NCBI GenBank assembly: GCA_963836695.1
Contig: CAWIKX010000020.1
Location: 1 to 64,000 of the forward strand
DNA from: Roseiarcus sp963836695
GTDB taxonomy: Bacteria; Pseudomonadota; Alphaproteobacteria; Rhizobiales; Beijerinckiaceae
Reading direction: 5' to 3'
DNA: 64,000 bases
Part shown: positions 24,869 through 33,730 of the stretch, piece by piece
Numbering within the stretch: the first letter of the stretch is position 1
Layout of the letters: each line of letters opens with the position of its first letter
Made by a program: the position numbers and the translations under genes
Notes under the pieces: model-generated
What the model saw: the letters and a program-made list of their open reading frames with translations, nothing else
What the model was told of the DNA's origin: nothing
Database searches by the model: none

Positions 24869-26689
24869 ATGGCCGACAAGTCTAAGACCAAATCGAACGG
24901 CGGCGGCAAGCGCGCGTTGCGATCACGGCAGTGGTTCGACAATCCTGACAACCCGGGCATGACTGCGCTTTATATCGAGCGCTACCTTAATTTCGGCCTG
25001 ACGCCAGGCGAATTGCGCTCCGGCAAGCCGATCATCGGCATTGCGCAGACCGGCTCCGATCTTTCGCCCTGCAATCGCCATCACCTTGAACTCGCGAAGC
25101 GCGTGCGCGACGGCATCACCGCGGCGGGAGGGTTGGCGTTCGAATTTCCGGTTCACCCGATTCAGGAGACGGGCAAGCGCCCTACGGCGGCGCTCGATCG
25201 CAACCTCGCCTATCTCGGCCTTGTCGAGATCCTGATGGGCTACTTCATCGACGGGGTCGTGCTGACCACGGGATGCGACAAGACGACGCCGGCCTGCATC
25301 ATGGCGGCGGCGACGGTCAACATCCCCGCAATCGTCCTCTCGGGCGGACCTATGCTCAACGGCTGGCACCACGGTCAACGCAGCGGCTCGGGCACCGTCG
25401 TCTGGCAGGCGCGCGCCGACCTTGCCGAAGGCAAGATCGACTACGAGGAATTCATGGAGATCGTTACCTCCTCGGCGCCCTCGGTCGGCCATTGCAACAC
25501 GATGGGCACGGCCTCGACCATGAACTCGCTCGCGGAAGCGCTCGGCATGAGCCTCCCCGGCTGCGCCGCGATCCCTGCGCCCCACCGCGAGCGGGGCCAG
25601 ATCGCCTATCGGACCGGGCAACGAATCGTCGAAATGGTGTGGGAGGATCTGAAGCCGTCGGACATCCTGACGCGTGAGGCGTTTGAGAACACGATCGTCG
25701 TCAACAGCGCCATTGGCGGCTCGACTAACGCGCCGATTCACATCAACGCCATCGCCCGTCACATCGGCGTGCCTCTGTCGATTCAAGATTGGGAGACGAT
25801 CGGGCACAAGGTGCCGCTGCTGGTGAACATGCAGCCGGCCGGGAAATATCTTGGCGAAGAATATCACCGCGCCGGCGGCGTTCCGGCGGTCGTCAATGAA
25901 TTGATGAAGCGCAAGCTCATCCATGAGAACGCGCTGACCGTCAACGGCAAGACGATGGGCGAAAACTGCGCCAAAATCCATTCGGACGATCACGACGTCA
26001 TCATGCCGATCGACAAGCCGTTGAAAGAGGACGCCGGCTTCGTTGTCCTGAGCGGCAATCTGTTCAACGACGCGATCATGAAAACGAGCGTGATCGATGC
26101 AGAGTTCCGCGCCCGCTTCCTGTCCAACCCGAAGGACCCGGACGCGTTCGAGGGTCGGGCGATCGTGTTCGAAGGACCTGAGGACTATCATCACCGCATC
26201 GACGACCCGAAGCTTAAGATCGACGAGCACAGCATCTTGTTCATTCGCGGGACGGGCCCGATCGGCTATCCGGGCGGCGCCGAAGTGGTCAACATGCAAC
26301 CACCCGCGGCGCTCCTTAAGAAAGGCGTGCACGCGTTGCCCTGCGTCGGCGACGGACGGCAGTCGGGCACTTCCGGCTCGCCCTCCATCCTGAACGCTTC
26401 GCCTGAGGCGGCGGCCGGAGGGGGATTGGCGCTGATCAAAACCGGCGACCAGGTGCGCATCGATCTCAAGAAGGGCACCGCTAACATCTTGATCTCGGAG
26501 GCCGAACTGAACGAACGCCGCGCAACCCTTGCCCAAAATGGTGGCTTCCCCTTCCCCAAGAGCCAGACGCCATGGCAGCAGATCCAGCGTGAGATGGTGG
26601 CGCAGTTCGACGAAGGCATGGTTCTGAAGCCGGCGGTTCAGTACCAGCGTCTGGCCCAGACTATGGGTGTGCCTCGCGACAATCATTGA
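24869..26689 (+). CDS. Sugar-acid dehydratase, IlvD/Edd family
   Basis: 606 residues from ATG 24869, after GGGAGGCAAGCGAGCA; an in-frame ATG at 24839 is possible. Iron-sulfur cluster cysteines sit in TTGCDKTTPACIMAAATV and VGHCNTMGTASTMNSLAEAL; NSAIGGSTNAPIHINAIARH and LPCVGDGRQSGTSGSPSILN are active-site regions. IGIAQTGSDLSPCNRHHLEL and HPIQETGKRPTAALDRNLAY place it with arabonate/xylonate-type dehydratases rather than with branched-chain IlvD, which is encoded separately at 51-53 kb. It leads a short plus-strand operon with an acetyltransferase and a PEP-mutase-like gene. Confidence 0.92.
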   Translation: MADKSKTKSNGGGKRALRSRQWFDNPDNPGMTALYIERYLNFGLTPGELRSGKPIIGIAQTGSDLSPCNRHHLELAKRVRDGITAAGGLAFEFPVHPIQETGKRPTAALDRNLAYLGLVEILMGYFIDGVVLTTGCDKTTPACIMAAATVNIPAIVLSGGPMLNGWHHGQRSGSGTVVWQARADLAEGKIDYEEFMEIVTSSAPSVGHCNTMGTASTMNSLAEALGMSLPGCAAIPAPHRERGQIAYRTGQRIVEMVWEDLKPSDILTREAFENTIVVNSAIGGSTNAPIHINAIARHIGVPLSIQDWETIGHKVPLLVNMQPAGKYLGEEYHRAGGVPAVVNELMKRKLIHENALTVNGKTMGENCAKIHSDDHDVIMPIDKPLKEDAGFVVLSGNLFNDAIMKTSVIDAEFRARFLSNPKDPDAFEGRAIVFEGPEDYHHRIDDPKLKIDEHSILFIRGTGPIGYPGGAEVVNMQPPAALLKKGVHALPCVGDGRQSGTSGSPSILNASPEAAAGGGLALIKTGDQVRIDLKKGTANILISEAELNERRATLAQNGGFPFPKSQTPWQQIQREMVAQFDEGMVLKPAVQYQRLAQTMGVPRDNH

Positions 26690-26850
26690 GGAACAGCACC
26701 AAGCCTGCTGCTGGCGAGTCTGACGGCAAACGCACGCGACCTCTCCGCAAACGGTTAGCAGACCTTTCGCGGAAGGCCGTTGCATCGGCTGGGCCGAACG
26801 CCCGCGAAGTGACGAAAGACGAAATTGACGCGCTCTGGGGTCATGACGAC

Positions 26851-27564
26851 ATGACGACCGTATCGGCAACCCTGCCCATCGGACCCCTGGTCGACCCGCA
26901 TCCCGCGAAGCGGCCGGAGCGGGTCACGCTCGAAGGGCGGTGGATCACGCTCGTTCCCCTCGACCAGCAGGCGCACGCCGAGGCGCTCTACGAAGGTTCG
27001 AACGGCGACGCGGCGCGCGAAGCCGTTTGGACCTGGCTGTTCGACGGGCCATATCCGAGCCTCGATGAATTTCGAGCCAACATCGAGGCCAAGGCTCGCT
27101 CGACCGATCCGCTGTTCTTCGCGGTGATCGACAACGCCTCGGGGCGAGCGGTCGGCTACCAGACGTTGATGCGCGTTGACGCCGCCAATCGCGTGATCGA
27201 AGTCGGCAACGTCATGTACACGCCGGCGATGCAGCGCACGGCCGGCGCGACCGAGGCGCAATATCTATTCGCACGCTATGTCTTCGAGGAACTCGGCAAT
27301 CGCCGTTACGAGTGGAAGTGCAATGCGTTCAACACGCCCTCGCGCCGCGCGGCGGAGCGCTTCGGCTTCACCTTCGAGGAAATCTTTCGCCAGCACATGA
27401 TCGTGAAAGGCCGCAACCGCGACACTGCCTGGTTTGCAACGCTCGACGGCGAGTGGCCGGCGCGCAAAGCGGCGTACGAGCGATGGCTCACGCCAGAGAA
27501 CTTCAATGATAAAGGCCATCAGAAGCTGAGGCTCTCCGAGCTCATGCCGAAAGGGAATGGATAA
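26851..27564 (+). CDS. GNAT family N-acetyltransferase
   Basis: 237 residues from ATG 26851. ERVTLEGRWITLVPLDQQAH and VWTWLFDGPYPSLDEFRANI open the domain; VIEVGNVMYTPAMQRTAGAT, EAQYLFARYVFEELGNRRYE and CNAFNTPSRRAAERFGFTFE are the acetyl-CoA-binding and C-terminal motifs of the RimJ/RimL type. The open frame continues upstream to 26686 with plausible protein text (RKRLADLSRKAVASAGPNAR, EVTKDEIDALWGHDD) that could be an extra N-terminal segment or a remnant of a small gene. The stop is coupled to the next gene (ATAATG). Confidence 0.88.
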   Translation: MTTVSATLPIGPLVDPHPAKRPERVTLEGRWITLVPLDQQAHAEALYEGSNGDAAREAVWTWLFDGPYPSLDEFRANIEAKARSTDPLFFAVIDNASGRAVGYQTLMRVDAANRVIEVGNVMYTPAMQRTAGATEAQYLFARYVFEELGNRRYEWKCNAFNTPSRRAAERFGFTFEEIFRQHMIVKGRNRDTAWFATLDGEWPARKAAYERWLTPENFNDKGHQKLRLSELMPKGNG

Positions 27565-28388
27565 TGCCGACGATCGCCGCAAAGCGCACCCGTTTCGCAG
27601 AGTTGCACGCGTCTCCGGGCTGCTTCGTAATCCCCAACCCGTTCGACATCGGCTCGGCCAAATATCTCGCCTCGCTTGGGTTCCCGGCGCTCGCCAGCAC
27701 CAGCGCCGGCATGGCCTTCGTTGCAGGAAAGGGCGACGGCGCTGTTGATCGGGCTTTCGTGCTGAGCCATCTCCGCGATCTTGCCGAAGCGACGGATCTG
27801 CCGCTCAACGCCGATTTCGAGGCCGGTTTCGCCCCCGACGCGGACGGCGTTCACGAGAGCGCGCGGCTTTGCATCGGCGCCGGCGTCTCCGGGTTCTCGA
27901 TCGAGGACTACACCGGCAATTCCGCCGCTCCCCTCTACAGCGTCAGCGAAGCCGTCGACCGATTGCGCGCCGCGCGCGCCGCGATCAACGAGAGCGGTGA
28001 GAAAGTGCTGCTCACCGCGCGCAGCGAGGCGATCCTGCGCCAGGCCGGAGGGCTCGACGAGGCGCTGCGCCGCCTTACCCTTTACGCGGAAGCTGGCGCC
28101 GACGTGCTTTACGCGCCGATGGTCAAGACGCCGGCTGAGGTCTCGGAGGTCGTGCGCGTCGCCGGAAAGCTGCCGGTCAACGTGCTCGCCGGGTGGCCGG
28201 GCTTCACTAAGCGCCAGCTCGAAGATCTCGGCGTCAAGCGCATCAGCGTCGGTGGAGCGCTCGCCCGCGCCGCCTGGGGCGGGTTCATCCGGGCAGCGAA
28301 GGATATCGCGGACAATGGCCGGTTCGACGCCTTCGCTAATCTACCGACAATGAACGACATCACCGCGGCTTTCGGAGATAAGGGCTGA
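27564..28388 (+). CDS. Isocitrate lyase / PEP mutase family protein
   Basis: 274 residues, TIM-barrel lyase family. FVIPNPFDIGSAKYLASLGF, PALASTSAGMAF, LPLNADFEAGFAPD, FSIEDYTG and VLLTARSEAILR are the conserved strands, with metal-binding acidic residues in DFEAGF and IED. The KKCGH motif of true isocitrate lyase is absent, so it belongs to the oxaloacetate hydrolase/2-methylisocitrate-lyase-like relatives. The ATG overlaps the end of the acetyltransferase gene. With the dehydratase it may split a sugar-acid product; that is inferred from position. Confidence 0.88.
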   Translation: MPTIAAKRTRFAELHASPGCFVIPNPFDIGSAKYLASLGFPALASTSAGMAFVAGKGDGAVDRAFVLSHLRDLAEATDLPLNADFEAGFAPDADGVHESARLCIGAGVSGFSIEDYTGNSAAPLYSVSEAVDRLRAARAAINESGEKVLLTARSEAILRQAGGLDEALRRLTLYAEAGADVLYAPMVKTPAEVSEVVRVAGKLPVNVLAGWPGFTKRQLEDLGVKRISVGGALARAAWGGFIRAAKDIADNGRFDAFANLPTMNDITAAFGDKG

Positions 28389-28418
28389 CCCCTCACCTAC
28401 GGGTGGCGACGAATACCC

Positions 28419-29111
28419 CTACAACCCTTCGCCCTCAAATCCACACGCGGCCAGCACCTGCAGCATATGCGGCGGCGCCGGCGCTTCGACCTCGATCGGC
28501 GGCTTCGAATTCGACAGCGGCACGACGACCTTGCGCGCCAGCAACTGGAGGGAGACGTCGGCGCGGTCGCCATAGATCGGGTCGCCGAAAATCGGCCAGC
28601 CCTGCGAAGCGCTGTGGACGCGCAATTGATGCGTGCGCCCGGTCTTGGGCTCGAACTCGATCCAGGCGATCGGCGCGCCACGCCACGTCCCGCGCCCCCG
28701 GACGCGCCAATGCGTGACGGACTTCTGGCCTTTCGGATCGACCTTCATCCACCAACCGATCTTGTCGTCGAGGCGACCGAGCGGGAGATCGACAATTCCC
28801 TCCTCGCCCTCTGGCTCCCCGTTGACGATTGCCCAGTAGGTCTTGCCGATCCTGCCCTGCTTGAATAGCAGCCCCAACTTCTCTAAGGCCTTGTGATGCC
28901 GTCCGAGCACCAGGCAGCCCGCGGTGTCGCGGTCTAGGCGGTGGGCGAGCGACGGCTTGCGCGGCAAGCCGAAGCGCAGCGCGTCGAAATCGTCCTCTAG
29001 GCTGGACCCTCCTTTCGGACCGGCATGCACAGCGACGCCGGCGGGTTTATTGAGGACGAGCATCATCCCGTCTCGGTAGAGCAGGCGCGCTATCGTTTCT
29101 TCCGGGGTCAT
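28419..29111 (-). CDS. RluA-family RNA pseudouridine synthase
   Basis: 230 residues from ATG 29111. The catalytic motif HRLDRDTAGCLVLGR carries the invariant aspartate; MMLVLNKPAGVAVHAGPKGG, GKTYWAIVNGEP and PKTGRTHQLRVHSASQGWPI are the other motifs, followed by GDPIYGD. There is no S4 domain, as in short RluA/RluE-like members. Target uridine not determinable. Divergent from ftsY, with 64 bases between the starts. Confidence 0.93.
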   Translation of the reverse strand: MTPEETIARLLYRDGMMLVLNKPAGVAVHAGPKGGSSLEDDFDALRFGLPRKPSLAHRLDRDTAGCLVLGRHHKALEKLGLLFKQGRIGKTYWAIVNGEPEGEEGIVDLPLGRLDDKIGWWMKVDPKGQKSVTHWRVRGRGTWRGAPIAWIEFEPKTGRTHQLRVHSASQGWPIFGDPIYGDRADVSLQLLARKVVVPLSNSKPPIEVEAPAPPHMLQVLAACGFEGEGL

Positions 29112-29175
29112 GGGGAGAAGTGGTATGCCAATATTGGCTGCGCGTGGATAGGGCGACGTCAAGAGGTTTTGAGCG

Positions 29176-30306
29176 TTGGTTGACGACGAGGAGAAGAAGG
29201 CGAAGTCCGGCCTGCTGCGTCGCTGGCTCGGCGGCGGCGAGGCTGCGACCACGCCCGTCGATGAGCTGCCGCTACCGGCCGCGACCGAAGCGGAGCTGCC
29301 GCCTGCCGCAAGCGAAACCCAACCACTGGCTGAAGCTCCGTCTCTCGAAACCGCCGTTCCGCCGCCGCCCGCGCCGAAGCAGAGCTGGCTTCAGCGCCTG
29401 CGGGCCGGCCTATCGCGCTCGTCGACCACGATCGCGCGGGGCGTGAGCGACATCTTCACCAAGCGCAAGCTCGACGCCGCCTCGCTCGACGACCTCGAGG
29501 ACGTCCTCATCCAGGCCGATCTCGGGCTCGCCGCGGCGTCTCGCATTCGCGATGCGGTCGGTAGCGGACGATACGAGCGGGGCGTCAGTCCGGACGAAGT
29601 AAAACAGATCCTCGCCGACGAAGTCGAGCGCGCGCTCGATCCCGTGGCGCGGCCGCTCACGATCGATCCGGAGAAGCGCCCGTTTGTGATCCTCGTCGTC
29701 GGCGTCAACGGCTCGGGCAAGACGACGACCATCGGCAAGCTTGCCGCCAAGTTCAGGGCCGAGGGCAAGGCGGTTCTGCTCGCGGCTGGCGACACGTTCC
29801 GCGCCGCGGCGATCGAGCAATTGCGCATCTGGGCCAGGCGCACCTTTTCCGCCATTGTCGAGCGCGACCAGGGCGCCGACGCGGCCGGGCTCGCCTTCGA
29901 GGCGTTGACGAAGGCTCGCGAGCTCAATGTCGACGTGGTGCTTATGGACACCGCTGGGCGATTGCAGAACCGCACGGAACTCATGAGCGAACTCGAGAAG
30001 ATCATCCGGGTCATGCGCAAGGTCGACGCCAACGCGCCCCATGCCGTGCTTCTCGTGCTCGACGCGACCGTCGGGCAGAACGCGCTGAGTCAGGTCGAGA
30101 TTTTCGGCCGCATCGCGGGCGTCACCGGCCTTGTGATGACCAAGCTCGACGGCACCGCGCGCGGCGGAATTCTGGTTGCGATCGCCGACAAATTCGCGCT
30201 GCCGGTCCATTTCATTGGCGTCGGCGAGGGCGTCGACGACCTTGAACCGTTCGCCGCGCGGGACTTCGCCGATGCGATCGCTGGGATCGATAGAGAGGCC
30301 GCATGA
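29176..30306 (+). CDS. ftsY: Signal recognition particle receptor FtsY
   Basis: 376 residues, TTG start at 29176 behind AAGAGG; no ATG fits. A short acidic/proline-rich A domain (to about 70) precedes the helical N domain (SRSSTTIARGVSDIFTKRKL, LEDVLIQADLGLAAASRI). GTPase motifs: GVNGSGKTTTIGKLA, DTFRAAAIEQLRIW, DTAGR, TKLDGTARGG and the closing FIGVGEGVDDLEPF. FtsY docks ribosome-SRP complexes at the inner membrane. It overlaps yciB by ATGA, an arrangement common in the order. Confidence 0.97.
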   Translation: MVDDEEKKAKSGLLRRWLGGGEAATTPVDELPLPAATEAELPPAASETQPLAEAPSLETAVPPPPAPKQSWLQRLRAGLSRSSTTIARGVSDIFTKRKLDAASLDDLEDVLIQADLGLAAASRIRDAVGSGRYERGVSPDEVKQILADEVERALDPVARPLTIDPEKRPFVILVVGVNGSGKTTTIGKLAAKFRAEGKAVLLAAGDTFRAAAIEQLRIWARRTFSAIVERDQGADAAGLAFEALTKARELNVDVVLMDTAGRLQNRTELMSELEKIIRVMRKVDANAPHAVLLVLDATVGQNALSQVEIFGRIAGVTGLVMTKLDGTARGGILVAIADKFALPVHFIGVGEGVDDLEPFAARDFADAIAGIDREAA

Positions 30307-30926
30307 CGGCGCCAACGACTAGAGCACCCGCGACCGAAACCGCGGCCACCCCGCCGCGCAAGGCGCTCAACCCGATAGTCAAGTTCGCGCTCGAACTCGG
30401 GCCGCTCGCGCTGTTCTTCATCGTCTATGGGAGGCTCGGCATCTTCGCCGCGACGGGCGTCCTGATGGTGGGCGTGTTGGTGACGCTCGTCGTGTCCTAC
30501 GTGATGCTGAGGCGCATTCCGATCATGCCGCTCGTGACCGCGGTGATCGTCCTCATCTTCGGTTCGCTGACCATCGTCCTTCATGACGAGACGCTGATCA
30601 AGATCAAGCCAACCGCGCTTTATATTCTGTTCGGCGCGGCGTTGTTCGTGGGCCTTTGGCTCAAGAAGCCGCTCTTGAAAATCCTGTTCGACGGCGCGCT
30701 GCATGTCACCGACGAGGGGTGGCGCAAGCTTACCTGGCGCTGGGCTTTCTTCTTCCTGGCCCTCGCCGTCCTGAACGAGATCGTCTGGCGCACGCAAACG
30801 ACCGACCTCTGGGTCAAGTTCAAGACCTTCGGGTTTCTGCCGCTCACCCTCCTGTTCGCCCTCGCCCAGGCGCCCTTGATCATGAAATACGACACCAAGG
30901 ACGAGGCCCCGGGCGACGAGCTCTGA
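30303..30926 (+). CDS. yciB: Septation protein A / intracellular septation protein (YciB/IspZ family)
   Basis: 207 residues with a short alanine-rich N-terminus and five or six hydrophobic helices. NPIVKFALELGPLALFFIVY opens the family; GSLTIVLHDETLIKIKPTAL, GLWLKKPLLKILFDGALHVT and WRKLTWRWAFFFLALAVLNE are the conserved parts. An inner-membrane protein linked to cell-envelope synthesis and division. Translationally coupled to ftsY and followed by a terminator. Confidence 0.94.
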   Translation: MTAPTTRAPATETAATPPRKALNPIVKFALELGPLALFFIVYGRLGIFAATGVLMVGVLVTLVVSYVMLRRIPIMPLVTAVIVLIFGSLTIVLHDETLIKIKPTALYILFGAALFVGLWLKKPLLKILFDGALHVTDEGWRKLTWRWAFFFLALAVLNEIVWRTQTTDLWVKFKTFGFLPLTLLFALAQAPLIMKYDTKDEAPGDEL

Positions 30927-30979
30927 GGGCCACAAATGCAACCAGTACGCGAAACGCTCGAAAATTGAGGAAAGAAAAC

Positions 30980-31018
30980 GAAAGGAAAATGGAAGCCAAA
31001 TTGCTTTCATTTCCTTTC
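30980..31018 (+). terminator. Probable terminator of ftsY-yciB
   Basis: GAAAGGAAAATGGAAGC (30980-30996) pairs with GCTTTCATTTCCTTTC (31003-31018) with one bulge and a G-T pair, followed by an AT-rich ATTTATTTTT tail. It lies 53 bases after the yciB stop. The remaining gap to 31735 is AT-rich at first, then holds a REP-like palindrome, and no gene. Confidence 0.7.
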
Positions 31019-31303
31019 ATTTATTTTTCCGAATTCGGGACTTTTCAAAGGGTTACGACCCAGAAAAATAAAAAAATTCGCCTGGATCCAAACTCGCGTC
31101 TTAGGTTGTGTTCCATCGCCCCGAACGCCCACCCTTTTTCCGACCGAAGCTGGTCGGGCAGGCGGCGTGATTTATTTGTTTCTGTTCACCTGAATATCAT
31201 AGCACGTTAATTCTGTTTTTGCAAATATATACGCCGGCCCTTATGGCGTTACCCCCTCGCGCCGCGGGTTTGGGCCCCAGGAGGGCGAAACGGGTCATGA
31301 AGC

Positions 31304-31336
31304 GTCATGGCCGTCCCCGGACTTGATCCGGGGATC
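31304..31336. repeat. REP-like palindrome
   Basis: GTCATGGCCG followed by TCCCCGGACTTGATCCGGGGA forms a 7-bp stem and a 5-base loop. The same GTCATGGCC head is found in the inverted pair at 33.5 kb, and such elements are common between rhizobial genes. Confidence 0.6.
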
Positions 31337-31735
31337 GACCCGGCCACCCACGAGAACACCGCTCCCTCAGGATAAACCTCTGATACGAAACACGATCCCT
31401 TTGCGATCCAGAACATCGCGGCGGGCGTGGATAGCGCGACGAGCGCGGCCATGACGGCTCACGGCAGAATTCCCGAAACAACAGCTGACGCTATAAGAGC
31501 CTATACGCACGCCTTTCGATCGCCCGCCCCGCTCGATCCTATTTCCGCCGCCGCTCACCGAACCAGACCTCCGCACCGGGCCGCGGCTCCAACGTGAGCC
31601 CGCTCGTTGAACCATCGGGTCATCGATAACCTCGCGCGGCGGCGACCAGGACAAAAGCACCAAGCCCCAACAGCGCGCTAGCGGTTTCAACCCAGCTTTG
31701 ACTTTCACCATCCGGCGGTCGAAACGAGGCCGCGA

Positions 31736-33070
31736 ATGATTCCGGAATTGAGAGGCGCGGGCGAACCGGAAGAGGAGGGTGGGAGCCTCACGCTCCTGAC
31801 CGCGCTGGCGCTTATCGTCGGCGTGATTTCCGGCGGCGGGGTCGCCCTCTTCATCCTCGTGCTTGATGAGGCGGATCGATTGCGCGAGGCGCTGATCGTT
31901 CGGGCGCACATGCAAGGGACCGAGGGCCTGTGGCTGGTGGTCCTCGGCTGCGCGGCGGCGGCGGGAGCTGCCGCTTCGCTGGTTCGCCGCATCGCGCCCC
32001 AGGCGGTCGGAAGCGGCATCCCGCATGTCGAAGCCGTGCTCAATGGGCAATTGCCGCAGGCGCGGTTTCGCATCATTCCGGTGAAGTTTATCGGCGGGAT
32101 GCTTGCGATCGGCGCCGGACTTGCGCTTGGCCGCGAGGGGCCGAGCGTGCATATGGCCGCGACCTTGGGCCATCTCGTGGGCAAAACCTTTCGTCGCACC
32201 TGGCCCGATTGCCGGGTGTTGCTCGCGGCCGGCGCTGGCGCCGGACTCGCCACCGCATTCAACGCGCCGATCGCCGGCGGAATCTTCGTGCTCGAGGAAT
32301 TGGTGCGGCGGTTCGAATTGCGGGTGGCGATCGCGGCGCTCGGCGCGTCGGCGAGCGCAATCTCCGTCTCCCGGGCGATTCTGGGCGACGCCCCGGACTT
32401 CCGTCTGCCGGCGCTGGTCATGCCGCATTTGGCGATCCGGCCGCTGTTCTTCGTTCTCGGGGCGCTCGCCGGCGTTATGGCGGTCATTTATAACCGCGTA
32501 TTGTTGCAGACGATGGCGACGCTCGACCGCCTTGACGTCTGGCCGGTCGAACTGCGCGCAGCGCTCATAGGTGCCCTGGTCGGAGCGCTCGCCTGGTTCC
32601 TTCCCGACCTCGTTGGCGGCGGCGATCCGATCACGCAGCGGACGCTTCTGGGCGCGGGAACGCTTGGCCTGCTTCCTCTCGTTTTTCTCATAAGGCTTGT
32701 GCTTGGCGCGCTATCCTATTCGGCCGGAACGCCCGGCGGATTGTTTGCTCCTCTGCTGGTGCTCGGCGCGCAATTCGGATTGTTCTTCGGATTGGCCTGT
32801 GAGCTCGCATTTCCGGATCTCAATGTTCAGCCGGAAGGATTTGCAGTGGTGGGAATGGCCGCTCTCTTCACCGGAATCGTGCGCGCGCCGCTGACCGGCA
32901 TCGTGCTCGCGACCGAAATGACGGCGGATGTCACCATGCTCTTGCCCATGCTGGGCGCCTGCGCGATGGCCATGCTGACACCCACTCTGCTCAAGGATCC
33001 GCCGATCTACGATTCGTTGCGCGAGCGGACGGTGAACCGCGAAAGAGCGCGGCGCGCGCGCGGCGAATAA
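31736..33070 (+). CDS. ClC-type chloride/proton exchanger
   Basis: 444 residues, about 12 membrane helices. Ion-path motifs: GSGIP (92-96), GREGP (132-136) with the gating glutamate 134, the GGLFAP loop around residue 340, and a late tyrosine in PPIYDSL. The internal proton glutamate is present in VLEELVRRFE (187-188), which marks an exchanger rather than a channel. No C-terminal CBS domains. Starts at ATG 31736 and is followed closely by a DUF2000 gene. Confidence 0.93.
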   Translation: MIPELRGAGEPEEEGGSLTLLTALALIVGVISGGGVALFILVLDEADRLREALIVRAHMQGTEGLWLVVLGCAAAAGAAASLVRRIAPQAVGSGIPHVEAVLNGQLPQARFRIIPVKFIGGMLAIGAGLALGREGPSVHMAATLGHLVGKTFRRTWPDCRVLLAAGAGAGLATAFNAPIAGGIFVLEELVRRFELRVAIAALGASASAISVSRAILGDAPDFRLPALVMPHLAIRPLFFVLGALAGVMAVIYNRVLLQTMATLDRLDVWPVELRAALIGALVGALAWFLPDLVGGGDPITQRTLLGAGTLGLLPLVFLIRLVLGALSYSAGTPGGLFAPLLVLGAQFGLFFGLACELAFPDLNVQPEGFAVVGMAALFTGIVRAPLTGIVLATEMTADVTMLLPMLGACAMAMLTPTLLKDPPIYDSLRERTVNRERARRARGE

Positions 33071-33087
33071 GGGAGAGAAGCGAGCCC

Positions 33088-33495
33088 ATGTTCGATACAA
33101 AAATTGCGGTCGTCGTGCGCGAGGATCTCGCGACGTGGCAGAAGCTGAATGTAGTAGCCTTTCTGACGAGCGGCGTAGTCGGCGCGAACCCTGGCCTTCT
33201 CGGCGAGCCTTACGAGGACGCCGCCGGCAACATCTACAATCCGCTTCTGATCCAGCCGACGATCGTCCTCAGCGCCGACCGGGAGACGCTGAAAACGATC
33301 TATGCGCGCGCCATGGAGCGCCGTCTCCGCTTCTCGCTCTATATCGAGGACATGTTCTCAACCGGCCACGACGCAGCCAATCGCGCGACCGTCAAGCAAT
33401 ATGCGCCGGACGCTATGAACGTCGTCGGCCTCGCGTTGCGCGACGACAAGAAGATCGTCGACAAGATCACCAAAGGTGCGCGGATGCACGCGTGA
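33088..33495 (+). CDS. DUF2000 family protein
   Basis: 135 residues behind GGGAGAGAAGCGAGCC. KIAVVVREDLATWQKLNVVA, FLTSGVVG and PLLIQPTIVLSADRETLKTI are family features, and the end (VVGLALRDDKKIVDKITKGA) closes the small alpha/beta domain. These proteins resemble peptidyl-tRNA hydrolase II folds; role unknown. Eighteen bases after the ClC gene, likely co-transcribed. Confidence 0.88.
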   Translation: MFDTKIAVVVREDLATWQKLNVVAFLTSGVVGANPGLLGEPYEDAAGNIYNPLLIQPTIVLSADRETLKTIYARAMERRLRFSLYIEDMFSTGHDAANRATVKQYAPDAMNVVGLALRDDKKIVDKITKGARMHA

Positions 33496-33518
33496 AGATC
33501 CGCGACGGCTCTCAAGCC

Positions 33519-33545
33519 GTCATGGCCGGGCTTGTCCCGGCCATC
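33519..33545 (+). repeat. REP-like palindrome, left of an inverted pair
   Basis: GGCCGGG-CTTGT-CCCGGCC stem within 27 bases; the exact reverse complement of all 27 bases lies at 33658-33684. Begins 24 bases after the DUF2000 stop. Confidence 0.8.
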
Positions 33546-33657
33546 TTTGTGTTCCGCGCATCGAAAGGCGACGAGCGAGCGCATCGATGGAAAGGTTCGT
33601 TCCTTTAAGCCTTTGCCATCGACAAGATATCGACTGTCTCTGGGGCGGCGTGGCGTG

Positions 33658-33684
33658 GATGGCCGGGACAAGCCCGGCCATGAC
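33658..33684 (-). repeat. REP-like palindrome, right of an inverted pair
   Basis: Exact reverse complement of 33519-33545 over 27 bases. The pair spans 166 bases and could fold into one long or two short hairpins, separating convergent genes. Confidence 0.8.
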
Positions 33685-33730
33685 GATGGGGCTCAGCGGC
33701 GCGCTACAAAAAGGCTGACGAAGCTACCCC

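Noticed and set aside
24923..26869. 648-residue open frame on the minus strand
   Set aside because: It is antisense to the well-supported sugar-acid dehydratase; rich in Arg, Asp and His without any family motif, a normal shadow in GC-rich DNA.
33519..33684. CRISPR-like repeats
   Set aside because: Only two inverted palindromic copies, no regular spacers and no cas genes anywhere in the window.
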